DNA of 64,000 nt from Labyrinthula sp. Ha (GCA_015227615.1 JAALGZ010000040.1:62001-126000); one strand, 5' to 3'. Positions 44,634 through 57,200 are shown, counted from the first letter of the stretch. Notes: a model not told the origin generated them from the letters alone. Translations and numbers: made by a program.

Positions 44634-46564
44634 ATAAAAGATTTTTCCTGATTATAATATTTTATTGATAGAACTTAGAACATGGTTTATACCCGTCTAT
44701 ATTATAAAACAAGTTTGTTAGTTTACTTAGTTTTTTTTGCTATTCTTTGTATCTATTTTAAAGTATTTTAACCTATCTGTTTTATTAATCTTATTCTAAA
44801 ATACTTCTTCTGAGGAAAGTTTTGTAGTTCATTAGGAAATGCTTATCCAATGGAAGAATCCGTGAACTTGCTTGATTTAAGAAAATGAAAAATTTCTCTT
44901 GCTGTCTTGTATCATAAAACTTCTGTTTGCCTCAGCATTAATTTTTAAAAAAAGAATATAAAAATATATTTTCTCTTTGTATTGTTTTTCATGTTCATCA
45001 TAGCTGATGAAATTGGTTGCTTTAAGTTATGAGAGATAGATAGGTTAATGTGTTTCCTAAAAAACGGAGGTTCAAAAGCTCTTCTCTATACTATTCTTGC
45101 TAAATTTTGGTCTCATGGCATTTTACACCTTAGTAATCGTTTCAATAAAACGAATGATTCAAGAGAATTGCCCATGCACTTCTTGTAATCTCTTAGTATT
45201 CTAGTAAAACATATAGCACTTGGCTTCTTCATTTGTTTCATGAATACATCAAGAACAAAATCACCTGTTTTAAGGAACCTCCAAAATAGAACCGCTGTTG
45301 CATTCCGTACAATACAGCCGGTTTCTTGTTAATAAGCAATTTTTTCGAAGCTCCTGGGTTGATCTCAGCTCAGCTATACATTTAATTTGGGTAACCTTCA
45401 TTCTGTATATACGAATGAGTAGAGATATTTCTCGGCGTTTATAGTCTCCCAGGGGAGCACACTACTACTCAACTATTCTTATAAAGAGATACTATGTTGT
45501 TTGTCAGCTGCTCTCTAGGTGATTAAGACTAGGTTACTTATCCTAAATGAAGTCAGTAAATTCGCAGAATAAAATTAAGCCACTATAATGTTTGATTAAT
45601 AATGTTTTCAGTCAGCGAGCAATCAAGTAAAAGTATCAAGCTTGCTATATGATACTTTAGGTTCCTTCTTTAGCCTTTAGAGTTGTATTGGGCGTGTATA
45701 CTAGTCAGCTAAATGTAATGTCCTAAGCCGTGCTAGCTTTGGTTGATATTATACTTTGTCTTACTAAATGTGCTTTTATCTTCAGAAATACATGTACATA
45801 TTACTTGATGTCTTAATTGGGTCTGAACTGGTTTCTTTTTACCTAGCAACAACCCCAAATGAATGATTGCTCCAACTGATGATACTTTCTTGCGTTTTGT
45901 TGTAATCGCCTACAGATTGCCAAAAATAATGGTGTGGAATATTCACTATTCAACTTATCTACTATCCATCACATGCGACTGTAGCTTCTCAAATACTTGT
46001 TGAAAAGAGTCAGATCTATAGATTTTTCTTTATGTTGGATTTCTTATCAGCTTCATTTTCTCCGGGAAAACAAAGAGAGAAGTAAATCTATAATTCTAGG
46101 TCTAAGCATAATTAGTTGCCTAGAAAATGAAGAAGACTCGTTATTATTTGTGCAAAAGGAATTTCCATTTGGATCGAGATAGAAGTCACTTTTGAGTGAT
46201 ATCCCAGGAAGAACGTCCTCTTTTATATAGAATATCATGAAACAATGAATGCTTTCTTAAACGAAAATAATTCAAATTTCCGTTTGATTCCTACTGGTCG
46301 CATCTTCTTTAAGGGAGGAGATTTTGTAGGTGATCCTAATATAGTTGCGAGCACGTATTACTCTCATGAAACATATTTACCTTACCAGAGTCATCTGACC
46401 TTGTAAATTTAAATGACAAAATCTATATTTCAGTTCAGCCTGTCTGTTGGATTTTCTTTCCTATGAACTTTATTAGAAAAACCGCAGATTTAACATAGCA
46501 TTTTTCAGTTGCTTAGTTACTTAAAATTTTAGAAAAGTGGTATAAAATCTTTTTATGTTGGCAT
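44634..46564. other. Gene-poor region
   Basis: No supported gene. Confidence 0.5.
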
Positions 46565-46800
46565 CTAGGGTAAGATTTGATAAAAATTATCGATGATTAT
46601 TTGATAACTATTTTGATCCTGATTATCAATAAAAGAATTGCGAATTAGTTTTTTTTCCAATGACTCTTATTGTATTTTAACTATCAATTAATTATCAATA
46701 ATTAATCAAGAAATTTGAAGAATTATAAGAATCAATCAATAAGAGAAAAAAGACAAACTTCGTATTGATAAATTATCCATGAATCAAGTCCCAACCCTAG
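46565..46800. repeat. Foldback/MITE-like element, copy 2
   Basis: 236 bp with inverted ends: left CTAGGGTAAGATTTGATAA, right (inverted) CTAGGGTTGGGACTTGATT. The left half matches the inverted right arm of the 31.3-kb element (AAAATTATCGATGATTAT, TTTGATCCTGATTATCAATAA, ATCAATTAATTATCAATAAT). The right half matches its left arm (CTTATTGATTGATTCTTATA). No coding capacity. A target-site duplication is not clear. Confidence 0.55.
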
Positions 46801-49313
46801 TGGTAGCTAGTTTTTTTGCTTGATATTGTAAACCGTTCAATGGCCCCAATGCTTGAATTAGCTTCGAAGTCATTACCTTACTTCCAAGAATATCTTTTTA
46901 GTTGGTATTTTGTCTGACTTATCTTTTTAGCAGTTTTCGGATATCTTAATGGATTTAATAACTGCTCAATAACCAAATCCCTGTTGCTATGGTTATCCTT
47001 ATTTGATGAAGAACTCACAAAGAGCATCAATCTACTTGTCTACTGACAGCTTAGCTATGTATACTCGCGACTTTAATCTTATCAATATAAACAAAAGTTT
47101 TTATGAAATTCCTGCTCCTTTTAATATTAAAGAGTCTGTTTGTTATCTCTAAGGTCAAGAGCATGTTGAACTTGTGAGACAGATTATTACATCTTGCCTA
47201 AATTTCTTGAGTATAAAAGTGAATTCTTAATTATTTCCAGGGGTAACGTGTGATATCTCAATGGATTCTCAACCAAGCTCTGAAGAATATTTCGTACGAC
47301 TACGTGTGACTAAGAAGTCTCCTCGAGAGTATGAGTGATACATGAGAAATTCTTAAAGTTTTGTTGACAAATGAGAGAAATGGGAAAATCATGGATACCC
47401 TTCGTTGTTACGGCTTACTTGTGTACGAGCTCCTTGCCATTATCAATATAGAATTTTATTCGGGATCAGTTATTAGCTTTGTAAGCTTAACCATTTTTTA
47501 AGAGCCTTCAATTCCCTCACAAATTTCTTAGAGGCACAGTTGGATACATGCATAATGGGTCATATGAGCCAGTTCACAATATTCGAGACATTTTTTTTAC
47601 AAAAAGCTTAGAAACCTTTAACGAATTTTAAACAAGTATTTCAGAATACCAAAAAACTTTCACTGACTATCTGATAGATCTCAAATACTGGTGAGATCAC
47701 TCAAATATTCAAGATTTGTATTAGTTGAGGTTGAAAATTTTAATTTCTCAATAAACGAATGTCTCAGACTGCACCCCTAACTCGGAACCTATAGGCAGAC
47801 ATTAATCTGTGAAGGGAGAATGTTCCTCGAAGCTTTTCTATGAAAAAAAGAGGATAAAACGCTTAGTAACCGTTTGTCTTTGTGAAGCCATAATATACCA
47901 TATTGGAGGTGAAGACACTTTGGCAGCCCAACCTGCAGACATTAAATATAGAACGGCAGAACTTAGAACTCACTTTGGCAATACTCGTTTTGAACCTTAA
48001 ACAGAAAGGATATAAGGAGAATCTTAATTGGAATAGAGAAAATAAAAGTTGTCATGAAGTTGAAGACTATCAACTAAGCTCTCACGTGATGTATATATGA
48101 TAAAACTCTGTTTTTACTGATGGTGTTAGTTTTCAAATAGGTAGAACTTAACCTAAAAAATTGGCTATTTCCAAGAAGAGAGAATATCATCTCACAAAAA
48201 AGAATGGAATTAACTGTGTGAGCCATAGAAGATGTCTTTCAGAAATGAAACTAGGTAAGGTGAAAACTTGTTAAGTTGACTCTCATGAATTCTTAAGCAA
48301 TATTACTTTGAGCCAAGAATAGAAGTTGGAATCAATTTTTAAAGTAGTACAAGCAAAGAAGTCTAATGGGGACGCTCTTTCTTAGGAATGCCGTAGAAAA
48401 TTCTCATGATTAAAACTTTGTGGTTTGTTTATTTTGAGCTATGTGTGGAATATAGTGTTACTCAAGTAGAAACTAATGCTAAGTCCTAGAGCTTAAATAT
48501 TGTCACACTTTACGTTTCTTGTTTAGCAAGAATATTAATACTTGTCTACTCTAACCCTATATTTTAAGTTAATCAATGTGTGTGTGTTTCCAAAACCTTT
48601 CAAACAGAATACGTTGAAAAGACGACAAACTGAGGAGGTCCTGGTGCGAAACCTAAATATAATAGGAGTTCTCGAACTCTAGTTCTCAATCTATAACAGC
48701 AAAAGATCATTAAGGATGTACGAAGCACAAGAAAAATGAGACAGGAACAAAAAAAAACATAGAAAAACAATCAAAATTGGGTACGAAAACCTCATAGAGA
48801 GTATTATTTTCCTTCTTTTTGTTTATAAGTTTATTCTTTAAAGTCTTAAAAATTAAAGTTATGTTATTAAAATTCTGAGAACTAAGTCTTTGGAGTGAAT
48901 ATAAGAAGTTCTTACTTTCTAAGACAAAAATATTGTTCAAAAGTTTGGAACCGAGATGTATTATCAGGTAGTAGCTTTGAATATATAGCATAAGATAAAA
49001 GTTTTTGATTGATATTATTATAGTTTGTTAAGACAGGTCGACATTCTTTCTGGCAATCAAAAGAAATATTAAATGAACCAGTGGTTTCTTTGTGTTTTTG
49101 TGTTTTTTTTTCTTCTTCTATTAAGTTTGTCTTGAAATATCATAGTTGATACTCTTTTAGTAATAAACGGCCGACTTTATAATCAGCATGGAAACCCAGC
49201 AAGGACATTTTCACTGAAATCTTACCGAACGTATTTGGAAATTGATATCTCCCCATTATCCGTTAGAATCCAACACACAAAAATCAACAAAAACAAAACC
49301 AAAGAAGAAAAAG
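46801..49313. other. Gene-poor region
   Basis: No supported gene. Two overlapping frames of 63-65 codons near 47.8-48.1 kb are not recognisable. Confidence 0.5.
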
Positions 49314-52300
49314 ATGAGTGCTGAAACAGCAGCAAAAGGTGCAACTCGTTTGTCCCGAACTGCGATGGAGGCTTCTCCTGAACATATTAAGAAACTACCT
49401 AAGCTAGCAGCGTTAAACTCGCTTCCGTACAAAGAACAGGCTGTAGCGTTTCTTAACGCGTTTTGGAAAACAGGGCCTAATTTTGCCGACTCGCCGGAGA
49501 AACGAGAAGATGTCTACAACTTCTATGAGGTTATGTGTGCTGTTGACCCTGCTAAGGAAGCTGGAAATGAGTTATCTGAGATTCAGGTGCTAAGAGTGTT
49601 TGAGTTATTGAAGCAGCCGATAACAGCCCTAGAAAAAAGAAACATGATGAAAGACGTCGATCTTGATGGTACACAGAAGGCTAGCTTTGCTGAATTATTA
49701 CTGAAAAAATACAATGTTGACTGGCTAGTTTTGGTTGATGTACCTCATGGAAACGAAAACGACGAGAAACTTCTGGCTGAGGTTAACAATGCTGTCTCAA
49801 AGTCTTCAACAGAGGCAACTGAAAGTGCGGATAAAGCGGCACTAGCTGCTGAAGCTGAGGCTGAGGCTGAAAAAGCTGCTGCTGAAGCTAAATCTAAGCT
49901 TGAGGAGACAGAAAAAGCTAAAGAAGAAAGTGAAAAAGCACTGCAGGAATCTACTGAGGCTTTAGAAAATGCTATGAAACAAGAAGAGGCTGCTAGGCTG
50001 GCAGAGGAAGATGCTAAGAGAGCTGAAGAAGATGCTAAAACAGCATTTGCTGAGCAGGAAGAGGCAGCAAAACTTGCTACTGATAAAGCGAATGAAGCAA
50101 TAGAGCAGGCTGAGAAAGCAAAGGAAAGTAGAGTTGAAGCCGAAAAGAAGAAGGAGGCTGCCTCCGAGGATGCTGCTTCTAGTGAGAAAAAGGCACAAGA
50201 GTCAGCGGAACAGGCTGAAAAAGCTAAAGAAGAAGAAGAAAAGGCAATCGCTGGCGAGCAACAGGCTGAAGAAGCAGAGAAATTGGCTATTGAAGAAGAA
50301 AAGAATCTGATAGAGTTAGAGAAAAAGGAAACTGAAGCTAAAGAAAAGATTGTTCAAGCTGAGATTGACTGCGAAGAAAAGCGGGAAGCAGCGAAAGGTG
50401 TTGAAAATGAAGCTTTAGGTATTGAGGGCCACGCCGAAGCTAGAAAGGCTGATGCATTAAAACAAGAGGAGATTGCTAAAGATAAAGAAAAACAAGCAAT
50501 TTTAGCGGAGTTCCAAGCAAAGAAAAACAGGAACCTAGCTCAGAAGGCTGAAAAAGCTGCAGAAAGTGCAAAGGAAAAAGCTATTCAAGCCAAGAAGGAT
50601 GCGGAAAAAGCTGAAGAGGAAGCCCTTAAGGCTGAAGAATTGGCAAAACAGAAGGCAGAGAGCGCTGAGGCTGAAGAAAAGGAGGCTAAGAATAGTGAAG
50701 AATTTGCTTCTGAAAAGAAGGAAGAGATGGAAAAATCAAAGGCTGCTGCAGAAGAAGCTGCAAACCAAGCTAAAGAGGCCGAGGATAACATGAAACATCA
50801 AAAGGAGATGGCTAAAATTGCTGAAGAGAGATCAAAGGCACTATTAAAGATAGCAAAGGACTCTGAAGAAAGAGCTGCAGCTAAAGAAAAAATATTTGCT
50901 CAATATAAAGCCCAGGCCGAGAAAGCAAGAGAAGAGGAATTGAAAATAGATGCTGAAATTCAAGCTCAGATTGATGAAGTTGATCAACACAGAGCAGAGG
51001 TCGCTAAGCAAAAAGAAAAACTTCAAGAACTTATGAAATCTGACAGGATAGCCGTTGCGAGAAAGGCAGCACATGAATTGGCGATTTTAGAAGGAAATAA
51101 CGAGGAAGGGGAGTTAAACAAACAGAAGCTAGATTCTGAGGCGCTGAAGCGCAAAAGGGCTCCAATTATTCGTGATAAGGAACTCGCTGTAAAGAAAATG
51201 GAGCAAGCCCACGAGCCATACTCCGTAGCGTTGAAAGCTGCAGAAAAAGAAAGAGAAAACGCACAGGTTGCAGAGGAGAAAGCAATTAAACAGCGGGAGG
51301 ATGCAGAAGCAGCCGTAGTCAAGGCTGAAGAAGCCACCGCTAAAGCAAAAGAAGCTGAAGAAGTTGCTGAAAAAGAGCGCAAGGTTGCAGACAGTGCATA
51401 TATGGATGCGGTTGAGCAACGTGTTCAGGCCGAGCAGGCTAAGAGAATGGCACTGGATTCCCTCAGTGAAGCAATCTCAGCACGTGAAAATGCCGTATCT
51501 ACTCGCACCCAGGCAGATAAGTCTGCTGAAGATGCACATGAAGCAAAAGAAAAAGCAGTACAAACACGTCTTGATGCAGAAGAAAAAACTGAAAAGGCTG
51601 AAGAATTGCGAAAACAAGCAACCGCAGCTAGTCAAAAATCCCATGAAGCCTTTGCTCAAGTTGAGTTATCTCGTCTAGAAGCAGAAGATGAAAGAAAAGA
51701 CGCAGAAGCAGCCAGAGTGAGCCTAGATAACGCTCTCAAAGAGCTACAAGAAGCTCGAGAGGCCCAAACTAAAGCTGCAGAAGAAGCACAGGCTAAAAAG
51801 ACTGCAGCAATTGATGCCAGGGCGAAAGCGCAGGAGGCACTGTCTAATGCTAAAGAGCTCAAGGAGAGCTCCATTGCTGCACGTCAAAAAGCTACGGAAC
51901 TTGCACAAGTAGCAAAGGAACAGGCAGAAACAGCTAGGTTGAGCAAAGAAGAGGCCATTCTTTCAGAAGCAAAGAGCCAACAAGTTTTGGAAGTCTCTGA
52001 AGCTAAGAAGAGAGAAGCTGAAGCCGCTAAAGAAGCCGCTGAAGCATCAGCAAAAGAAGCAGAGAACGCAAAAACTTTAGCAGAGGAAACCCGTGTGGCT
52101 GCTGAAACCGGAAGAGCAGATGCCGAAGCTGCAACCAAGAAGAGCGATGAGCTCAAAGCTGTTAGCCTGAGTAAGAAAGAAGACATGGAGAAGCTACTAG
52201 AAGAAAATAAGAAAGCAACAGAATTTGCGAACGCTGCAGCCGAAGATTCAAAAAAAGCAAGGGAAGCAGCTGATAATTCAAAAGTTCAAGCCGATGATTC

Positions 52301-52448
52301 CTTTGAAAAGGCAAAGAATTGGTTACAAGATGTTGAAACAAAATTGAAAGATATAGGACAAGGTCGTGTGTGGTGGCTCAATAAAGAACTCGAGGTGCAG
52401 AAGAAGTTCATGAGCCCAAAAGATCTTGCCAAGCTAGAAAGCAATTAA
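49314..52448 (+). CDS. Giant Ala/Glu/Lys-rich coiled-coil protein with degenerate EF-hand
   Basis: I start at the ATG of MSAETAAKGATRLSRTAM (1044 residues); the frame extends upstream only to a TTG. Residues 1-150 are globular and alpha-helical, with an EF-hand-like loop (DVDLDGTQKASFAE, 114-127) that has two extra residues, so calcium binding is doubtful. Residues about 155-990 are an almost unbroken alanine, glutamate and lysine heptad pattern (KAAAEAKSKLEETEKAKEE style), predicting a very long coiled-coil rod with few proline breaks. The C-terminus (QGRVWWLNKELEVQKKFMSP) is a distinct short cap. It resembles structural or cytoskeletal coiled-coil proteins. Repetition could come from internal duplication. 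No signal peptide. Function unknown. Confidence 0.85.
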   Translation: MSAETAAKGATRLSRTAMEASPEHIKKLPKLAALNSLPYKEQAVAFLNAFWKTGPNFADSPEKREDVYNFYEVMCAVDPAKEAGNELSEIQVLRVFELLKQPITALEKRNMMKDVDLDGTQKASFAELLLKKYNVDWLVLVDVPHGNENDEKLLAEVNNAVSKSSTEATESADKAALAAEAEAEAEKAAAEAKSKLEETEKAKEESEKALQESTEALENAMKQEEAARLAEEDAKRAEEDAKTAFAEQEEAAKLATDKANEAIEQAEKAKESRVEAEKKKEAASEDAASSEKKAQESAEQAEKAKEEEEKAIAGEQQAEEAEKLAIEEEKNLIELEKKETEAKEKIVQAEIDCEEKREAAKGVENEALGIEGHAEARKADALKQEEIAKDKEKQAILAEFQAKKNRNLAQKAEKAAESAKEKAIQAKKDAEKAEEEALKAEELAKQKAESAEAEEKEAKNSEEFASEKKEEMEKSKAAAEEAANQAKEAEDNMKHQKEMAKIAEERSKALLKIAKDSEERAAAKEKIFAQYKAQAEKAREEELKIDAEIQAQIDEVDQHRAEVAKQKEKLQELMKSDRIAVARKAAHELAILEGNNEEGELNKQKLDSEALKRKRAPIIRDKELAVKKMEQAHEPYSVALKAAEKERENAQVAEEKAIKQREDAEAAVVKAEEATAKAKEAEEVAEKERKVADSAYMDAVEQRVQAEQAKRMALDSLSEAISARENAVSTRTQADKSAEDAHEAKEKAVQTRLDAEEKTEKAEELRKQATAASQKSHEAFAQVELSRLEAEDERKDAEAARVSLDNALKELQEAREAQTKAAEEAQAKKTAAIDARAKAQEALSNAKELKESSIAARQKATELAQVAKEQAETARLSKEEAILSEAKSQQVLEVSEAKKREAEAAKEAAEASAKEAENAKTLAEETRVAAETGRADAEAATKKSDELKAVSLSKKEDMEKLLEENKKATEFANAAAEDSKKAREAADNSKVQADDSFEKAKNWLQDVETKLKDIGQGRVWWLNKELEVQKKFMSPKDLAKLESN

Positions 52449-52833
52449 CTTGTCTCACTGATAGTTATGAACAGAGTAAAGGAGTCGTATTTTATTTGAC
52501 AGTAACATTGTTTAATTATAAGGGCATAGATTGTTCTTCGACTGAATAAGTCTCGCTATCGTTTGACAGGTTAAGTAGCTCCTATAACAGGATTTCTTCG
52601 TTCAGGTGAATTTTAAGCCATAAGGGAAAAACACCTACGTACGTCGCAAATAAACAATGTTTGAATTATAAATAAAAGTCTATAACTTAAACATTTTCTA
52701 GACATACTTAAACTCGGGTACAGAGATAAAAAAAAGAACCAAACAATAACTCAGCAAGCAGTTTTTGTAAAGGGACACACGTTGAAACTCTGTGTAGAAG
52801 AGGATTCTATTGGCAGGATAAAGCTCCATAAAA
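52449..52833. other. Convergent 3' intergenic spacer
   Basis: 385 bp between two stop codons. It must hold both 3' ends; an AATAAA hexamer occurs on the plus strand near 52669 (TAAATAAAAG). Nothing else is seen. Confidence 0.4.
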
Positions 52834-54120
52834 CTAACAGTGATAAAATTCTTTTACCAGATTGCCAACAGAGTCAACACTGTTACCAGCTCGTCCCTCA
52901 AGAAACGATTTCAATCTAAAATTAAGTTGCGGTGCTTCTCGTTCTATTAAGAAAGCATCATGACCATACTTGCTTTCCAGAACTTCAAAATGGGTACGAA
53001 CTCCCCGTTTTCCTAGAGCACCTGAAAAACGCTCTAAGTCCTCTGGAGGAGTAAGTTTGTCCGTGCTGTAACTCAGTAAGAGAGCTTCTTTTCCAGCTTC
53101 AACATCCAACCCTTTGTAATCTACATCCATCATATCCATACTTTTAGAGTTCAACAAATAACAGTTTGGATCATACTTGCTCTTATGAACGAATTTATCT
53201 GCTTGATATTCTAAATATTTTTCTACCTCAAAATTGTTAAACTCATCTGGGGTCCAATTAAATCGCTGATTGAACTCATTGGTCGATCTGTAGCAAATAG
53301 TACCAAACATCCGTGCTATTCTCATCCCTTCGTACGGGGTATTTGGGGTTCTATAATACATTCCGTTTTGAAAATTAGGATCCATTTGTACAGCAGCTCT
53401 TTGCACACTTCGAAGGGCAACAGTGGCTGGGGCTGTCTGTCCAGTAGCCGCAATGGCGGCTAGTTTGTTCACCTTCACAGAGTTATCTCTGAAAAACTGA
53501 ATAGCCTGCATACCACCCATGGATCCTCCTAATACGGTGTCAATACGCTCTTCACCGATTAAAGAGGTTAGAAGTAAATTCTGATATCTCGCTTGATCAT
53601 GAGGAGTTATCTGCGGGAAACTTGGCCCGTATACTTGACCTCTCTCGTTTTGAGAAAGTGGTGATGTAGAACCAAAAGGTGATCCAAGAGGAGCTCCGAC
53701 TATGACAAAAAATTTGGCTAAATCAATTCCAAAGTGTTCACCATATCCAATAACCCCCTTCCACCAAATTTCTGCATTTACATCATTCGACATGCTTGGA
53801 CAAAGGAGGAGAATTCGTTTGTTTTCTTCAGGCACACCAAATGTGGAGAATTTTATATGAAGAGCCTCTTTTGCTAAACTCATTCCTGAGTCTAGTTCAA
53901 AATCCCCATCAACGTTCAAATCAGCACTTTGAATAGTTGAGGAATACTTATTGTAAGGGTTGTCCTCCGTGTTATACGTGCCGAAAGCAGGGTTAATAGT
54001 TTGCTTCAGGTTTGACAGTATTTTCTGAGTAACATACCCTTGAGAGTATCTTTCAACTGCAATACTGTTTAAGTTGGATTTCGCCGCTAAGCTCAACGAT
54101 CTTTTTAATAGATTTTTCAT
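52834..54120 (-). CDS. MetX-family homoserine/serine O-acyltransferase (alpha/beta hydrolase)
   Basis: 428 residues, ATG start. Catalytic triad: S200 in LGGSMGGMQAIQF, D354 in SYSTDKLTPPED and H387 in SKYGHDAFLIE. Also present are LLLCPSMSNDV, WWKGVIGYGEHFGID, the SPFGSTSPLSQ loop and RSTNEFNQRF. The first 30-40 residues are basic and Ser-rich (MKNLLKRSLSLAAKSNLNS), suggesting mitochondrial import. MetX enzymes acetylate or succinylate homoserine (or serine) for methionine or cysteine synthesis. Acyl donor and acceptor cannot be read. It supplies the type of O-acyl substrate that a CBS/OASS-like enzyme could use, but direct coupling is inference. Confidence 0.93.
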   Translation of the reverse strand: MKNLLKRSLSLAAKSNLNSIAVERYSQGYVTQKILSNLKQTINPAFGTYNTEDNPYNKYSSTIQSADLNVDGDFELDSGMSLAKEALHIKFSTFGVPEENKRILLLCPSMSNDVNAEIWWKGVIGYGEHFGIDLAKFFVIVGAPLGSPFGSTSPLSQNERGQVYGPSFPQITPHDQARYQNLLLTSLIGEERIDTVLGGSMGGMQAIQFFRDNSVKVNKLAAIAATGQTAPATVALRSVQRAAVQMDPNFQNGMYYRTPNTPYEGMRIARMFGTICYRSTNEFNQRFNWTPDEFNNFEVEKYLEYQADKFVHKSKYDPNCYLLNSKSMDMMDVDYKGLDVEAGKEALLLSYSTDKLTPPEDLERFSGALGKRGVRTHFEVLESKYGHDAFLIEREAPQLNFRLKSFLEGRAGNSVDSVGNLVKEFYHC

Positions 54121-54209
54121 TATTTTGTCTTGTTTGATTTTAAACGGTTCGGAGTTTAATGTAGTTTAACCGTTCTAATCTTGTCACTTGCTACATATAC
54201 TGTATTTTC

Positions 54210-54215
54210 ATTGGC
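54210..54215 (-). promoter_or_regulatory. CCAAT box upstream of MetX
   Basis: GCCAAT on the minus strand, about 90 bp upstream of the start codon, next to a TGACGT element (54223-54228). It is the same box as in the clpP/RNA polymerase promoter. Role inferred from known eukaryotic promoters. Confidence 0.3.
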
Positions 54216-57200
54216 TGTTAAGTGACGTAAGGTTATAAGGATTATATACATATATTAGTTGCCCAAGTTATATAATGACGTGTTATAGTGTATTTAACAA
54301 TGACGTATTGTTCGGAAGAGTATTATATAAATTACATACTAGAAGAAAGAGAAAAAATATAGTTAAAGCGAGAACCCTAATATTTTACTACCTGATACAG
54401 TACAACACATAATATTGACCATTTCATTTAGAAGGGACAGCGGCTATATTCTGCGGGTATTTATGTTTTTGCACCCTATTTGGCTTAAATTAATTTCCGA
54501 CCACGCACGAGACCCCCCCCCATGTGTTGACTCTACGAAAATTTAGTATAGACTAAAAATATTTTACAATCACTGGTAAATACCTTTAACTCAGTTATTA
54601 AATAAGTTTGAGTCTAGTAGAGGGTGTGTGTAAGAGAGAAATAGGAGACTATGGGAACATGAATGGTTTTAAATCTCAACAATTGCATATGGCAACTTTT
54701 TGTTTGGGTTGAGGGGGTATTTCCATAAACTGGAGCCAAAGTACAACTACTATTACTTAGCTAAAGAATTGAACTATTCGCTCATACTCACGAAACTTAA
54801 TTGTCCAGATAAACCTGCATGGAATAGCTTGCCTTGTTTTACTGCTTTACCTGGCCATCACCTGATGATAAGTAAAATGAAATTTGTCGTGAGAGATCCA
54901 CAGCTCAAGAAACTACCGTTGTAGTGGTCTTACCATACTTAGTCAACAAAGAATAGTTGAGACAGTAGTTTTATCAAAGGAGAAAATTCTAATTCACAAT
55001 TTTTGTAACAATTGTAACTCCTATCTGCTTTGGAGTTGACAGACTTAGGCTGCTGCTGCAAAAAATGAATCTAGAGAAAAACTGCAAAATGTCTCTAATA
55101 AAAAGTCTATAGTTTTTGGAAGCCAATGGCAAATGAAAGAACTACTAGCGGCAATGTTTCAAAGACAGGAATCAGCTTTTTTCTCTTGTACTCATAAAAC
55201 TATGCACATTTGTTAATCAAAGCCTTTTCTGGAGTATGAAGTTTCAGCTCTATATGTGCTTAAAACGATAATCATAGTTCAGCTGAAGGGATGTGTTTAG
55301 TCATATAAAGTATATCCAGGGCCGATGCGACATCTTCAAGTGGCAACTTTGTTTCGAATGGTATATTCAGGTCTTCCGCGACGTTGTCGGATGATACAAG
55401 CTCATAAGCTTCAAGAGTAACTATCAGAGGTTATGTTACATACTTTTACCGAAGGTCTGTTCCAAATGTGTATCTTCTTGATTCCCATATTTCTTCAATA
55501 TTCAAAAAATATAAAGGAATTTGGTGGAAAAAGCCTTTGGGAGATTTAAACCACAAGTTTTCTGGTTACTGTACCTGAAAATTTTCTTAGTTCTTTAGAC
55601 TATTAATGAGTAATCTTCATTTGGTTGATCTTTTGGACAGAAAAATCAAGCTTAATATGAAACCCGAGGGTGTGTAGATGAAGTTCACAAAACATGCACG
55701 TACGTAGCTCTAAATAAAATTTTATTTTTTATAGCCATTTGCTGTGCAAGTTATCGAATTCAATTTGAACATAAAACATAGTAGTTTATTATGCAGAGCC
55801 AGACACCAACAGAGAAGTCCAAACATGAAAATTGGGTTTAATTCAATCCAATAATAAATTTCCATTGCAAATTTAACTAGAAATGCTTTAGTTCAGAAAA
55901 AAGTTTACATTGCGAGGATGACCGTTAACAAAATAGAAATGAATACAGTTTTCTCGGGTTAACGAAGTAAGTTTTGTAACAATGCCGATATACATTTACC
56001 TTCAAAACTTTCTCTAAGTAAGCACATATAAATAAAACTTGAAAATCAAGCTTAAGCACTTAAATACTATTTGGTTGGAATTAACTTTCACGGAATGATC
56101 TTTCTAACTTTCTAGGCTAATACTTAGCTTCTGGCACAACAAGAAGCATTGGTGTATCCATTTTCAACTCCGAGCTTAGTCAGATTTACATCACAGTATA
56201 ATATTTAGCAGTAATCCTGGAGCTTATGATCATTTATGAAGGTTCTAATGGGTAGAAGATATTAAATATTTTTGTTCGTTCAACGTATGGCCGTTTGGTC
56301 AGATTTAACATTATTTATACATTGATAACAAGAATAAAGTAAAAAAACATTTGATATGAAGCATAAGCCAACATTTTTTACTGGTAAACAGAATCAAAAT
56401 TAGAATTATAATATTATCGTTGGATTTTATCTATTCCGACTCCTACATCTATTACAATGGAACAATATTATTTGAAAGAACGTACAGCACATTATACCTT
56501 CCATAGCTCAATGAAACTTAACGAATATGCATTTTAGGTGAAAACTGAGAAGTGCAACACATGTTTCTGAACGAAACCATGAAAATGACTTTAAGAAGTT
56601 GCTCGTTTATCATCGTAGCTAGTTTTTCTGTTCGAGATAATGGTACTGTTTTCGTGTGGGTGTCATATGTAGTTTCTGCTGAGACAAGATTAAATTTTGC
56701 AAATGCAAGAGTTATGAGGTCATTGAAGTCTCTTTAACTTTAAGTTTGTTTCCTTTCATAGTTGAAAACAACACGCAAGTGCAGTAAGATTTGATCAAAA
56801 ACTATTTCCGTAAAATTAGCAACTCAGCTCATTACGAGAAACGAACTCTGTGTAAGAAAATAAAGAGGAGCACAGCAAATGCTAGGATTTCATTGTAGGA
56901 GCGTACTCTAATACCTGCTATCCACACCTAACTCTCAACCCAGCTAACCCTACAAAATGCCAAAAAAACTGAAAATGATTCGGTACTTAATTTGTTCTGC
57001 AAGGAAGCTAGCATTAAAACCATAGCATTCCCCCCGAACTCCAAAATAAACCCAATTGACGAGCTTCATTTGTCTGTCTCAGCCTGGTTGATAGTTTAAC
57101 TAATAACGGTTGAGCAGAACAGAAAAAGTATGAAGGTTGAGGGCGCATATTAGCTCATGATCTTTGCTTCTATTGCTAAAACGACAGAAAAACTTAACTC

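Noticed and set aside
47030-48100. Suspected retroelement or gene remains
   Set aside because: Short frames only; no conserved motif could be identified.
51023-51419. Long antisense frames within the coiled-coil gene
   Set aside because: They are Ser/Ala/Phe-rich mirror images of the Ala/Glu/Lys repeats, an artefact of codon composition.
55313-55440. Protein-like text on the minus strand (VSSDNVAEDLNIPFETKLP)
   Set aside because: About 40 codons, no start, no continuation across plausible tiny introns and no recognisable family.
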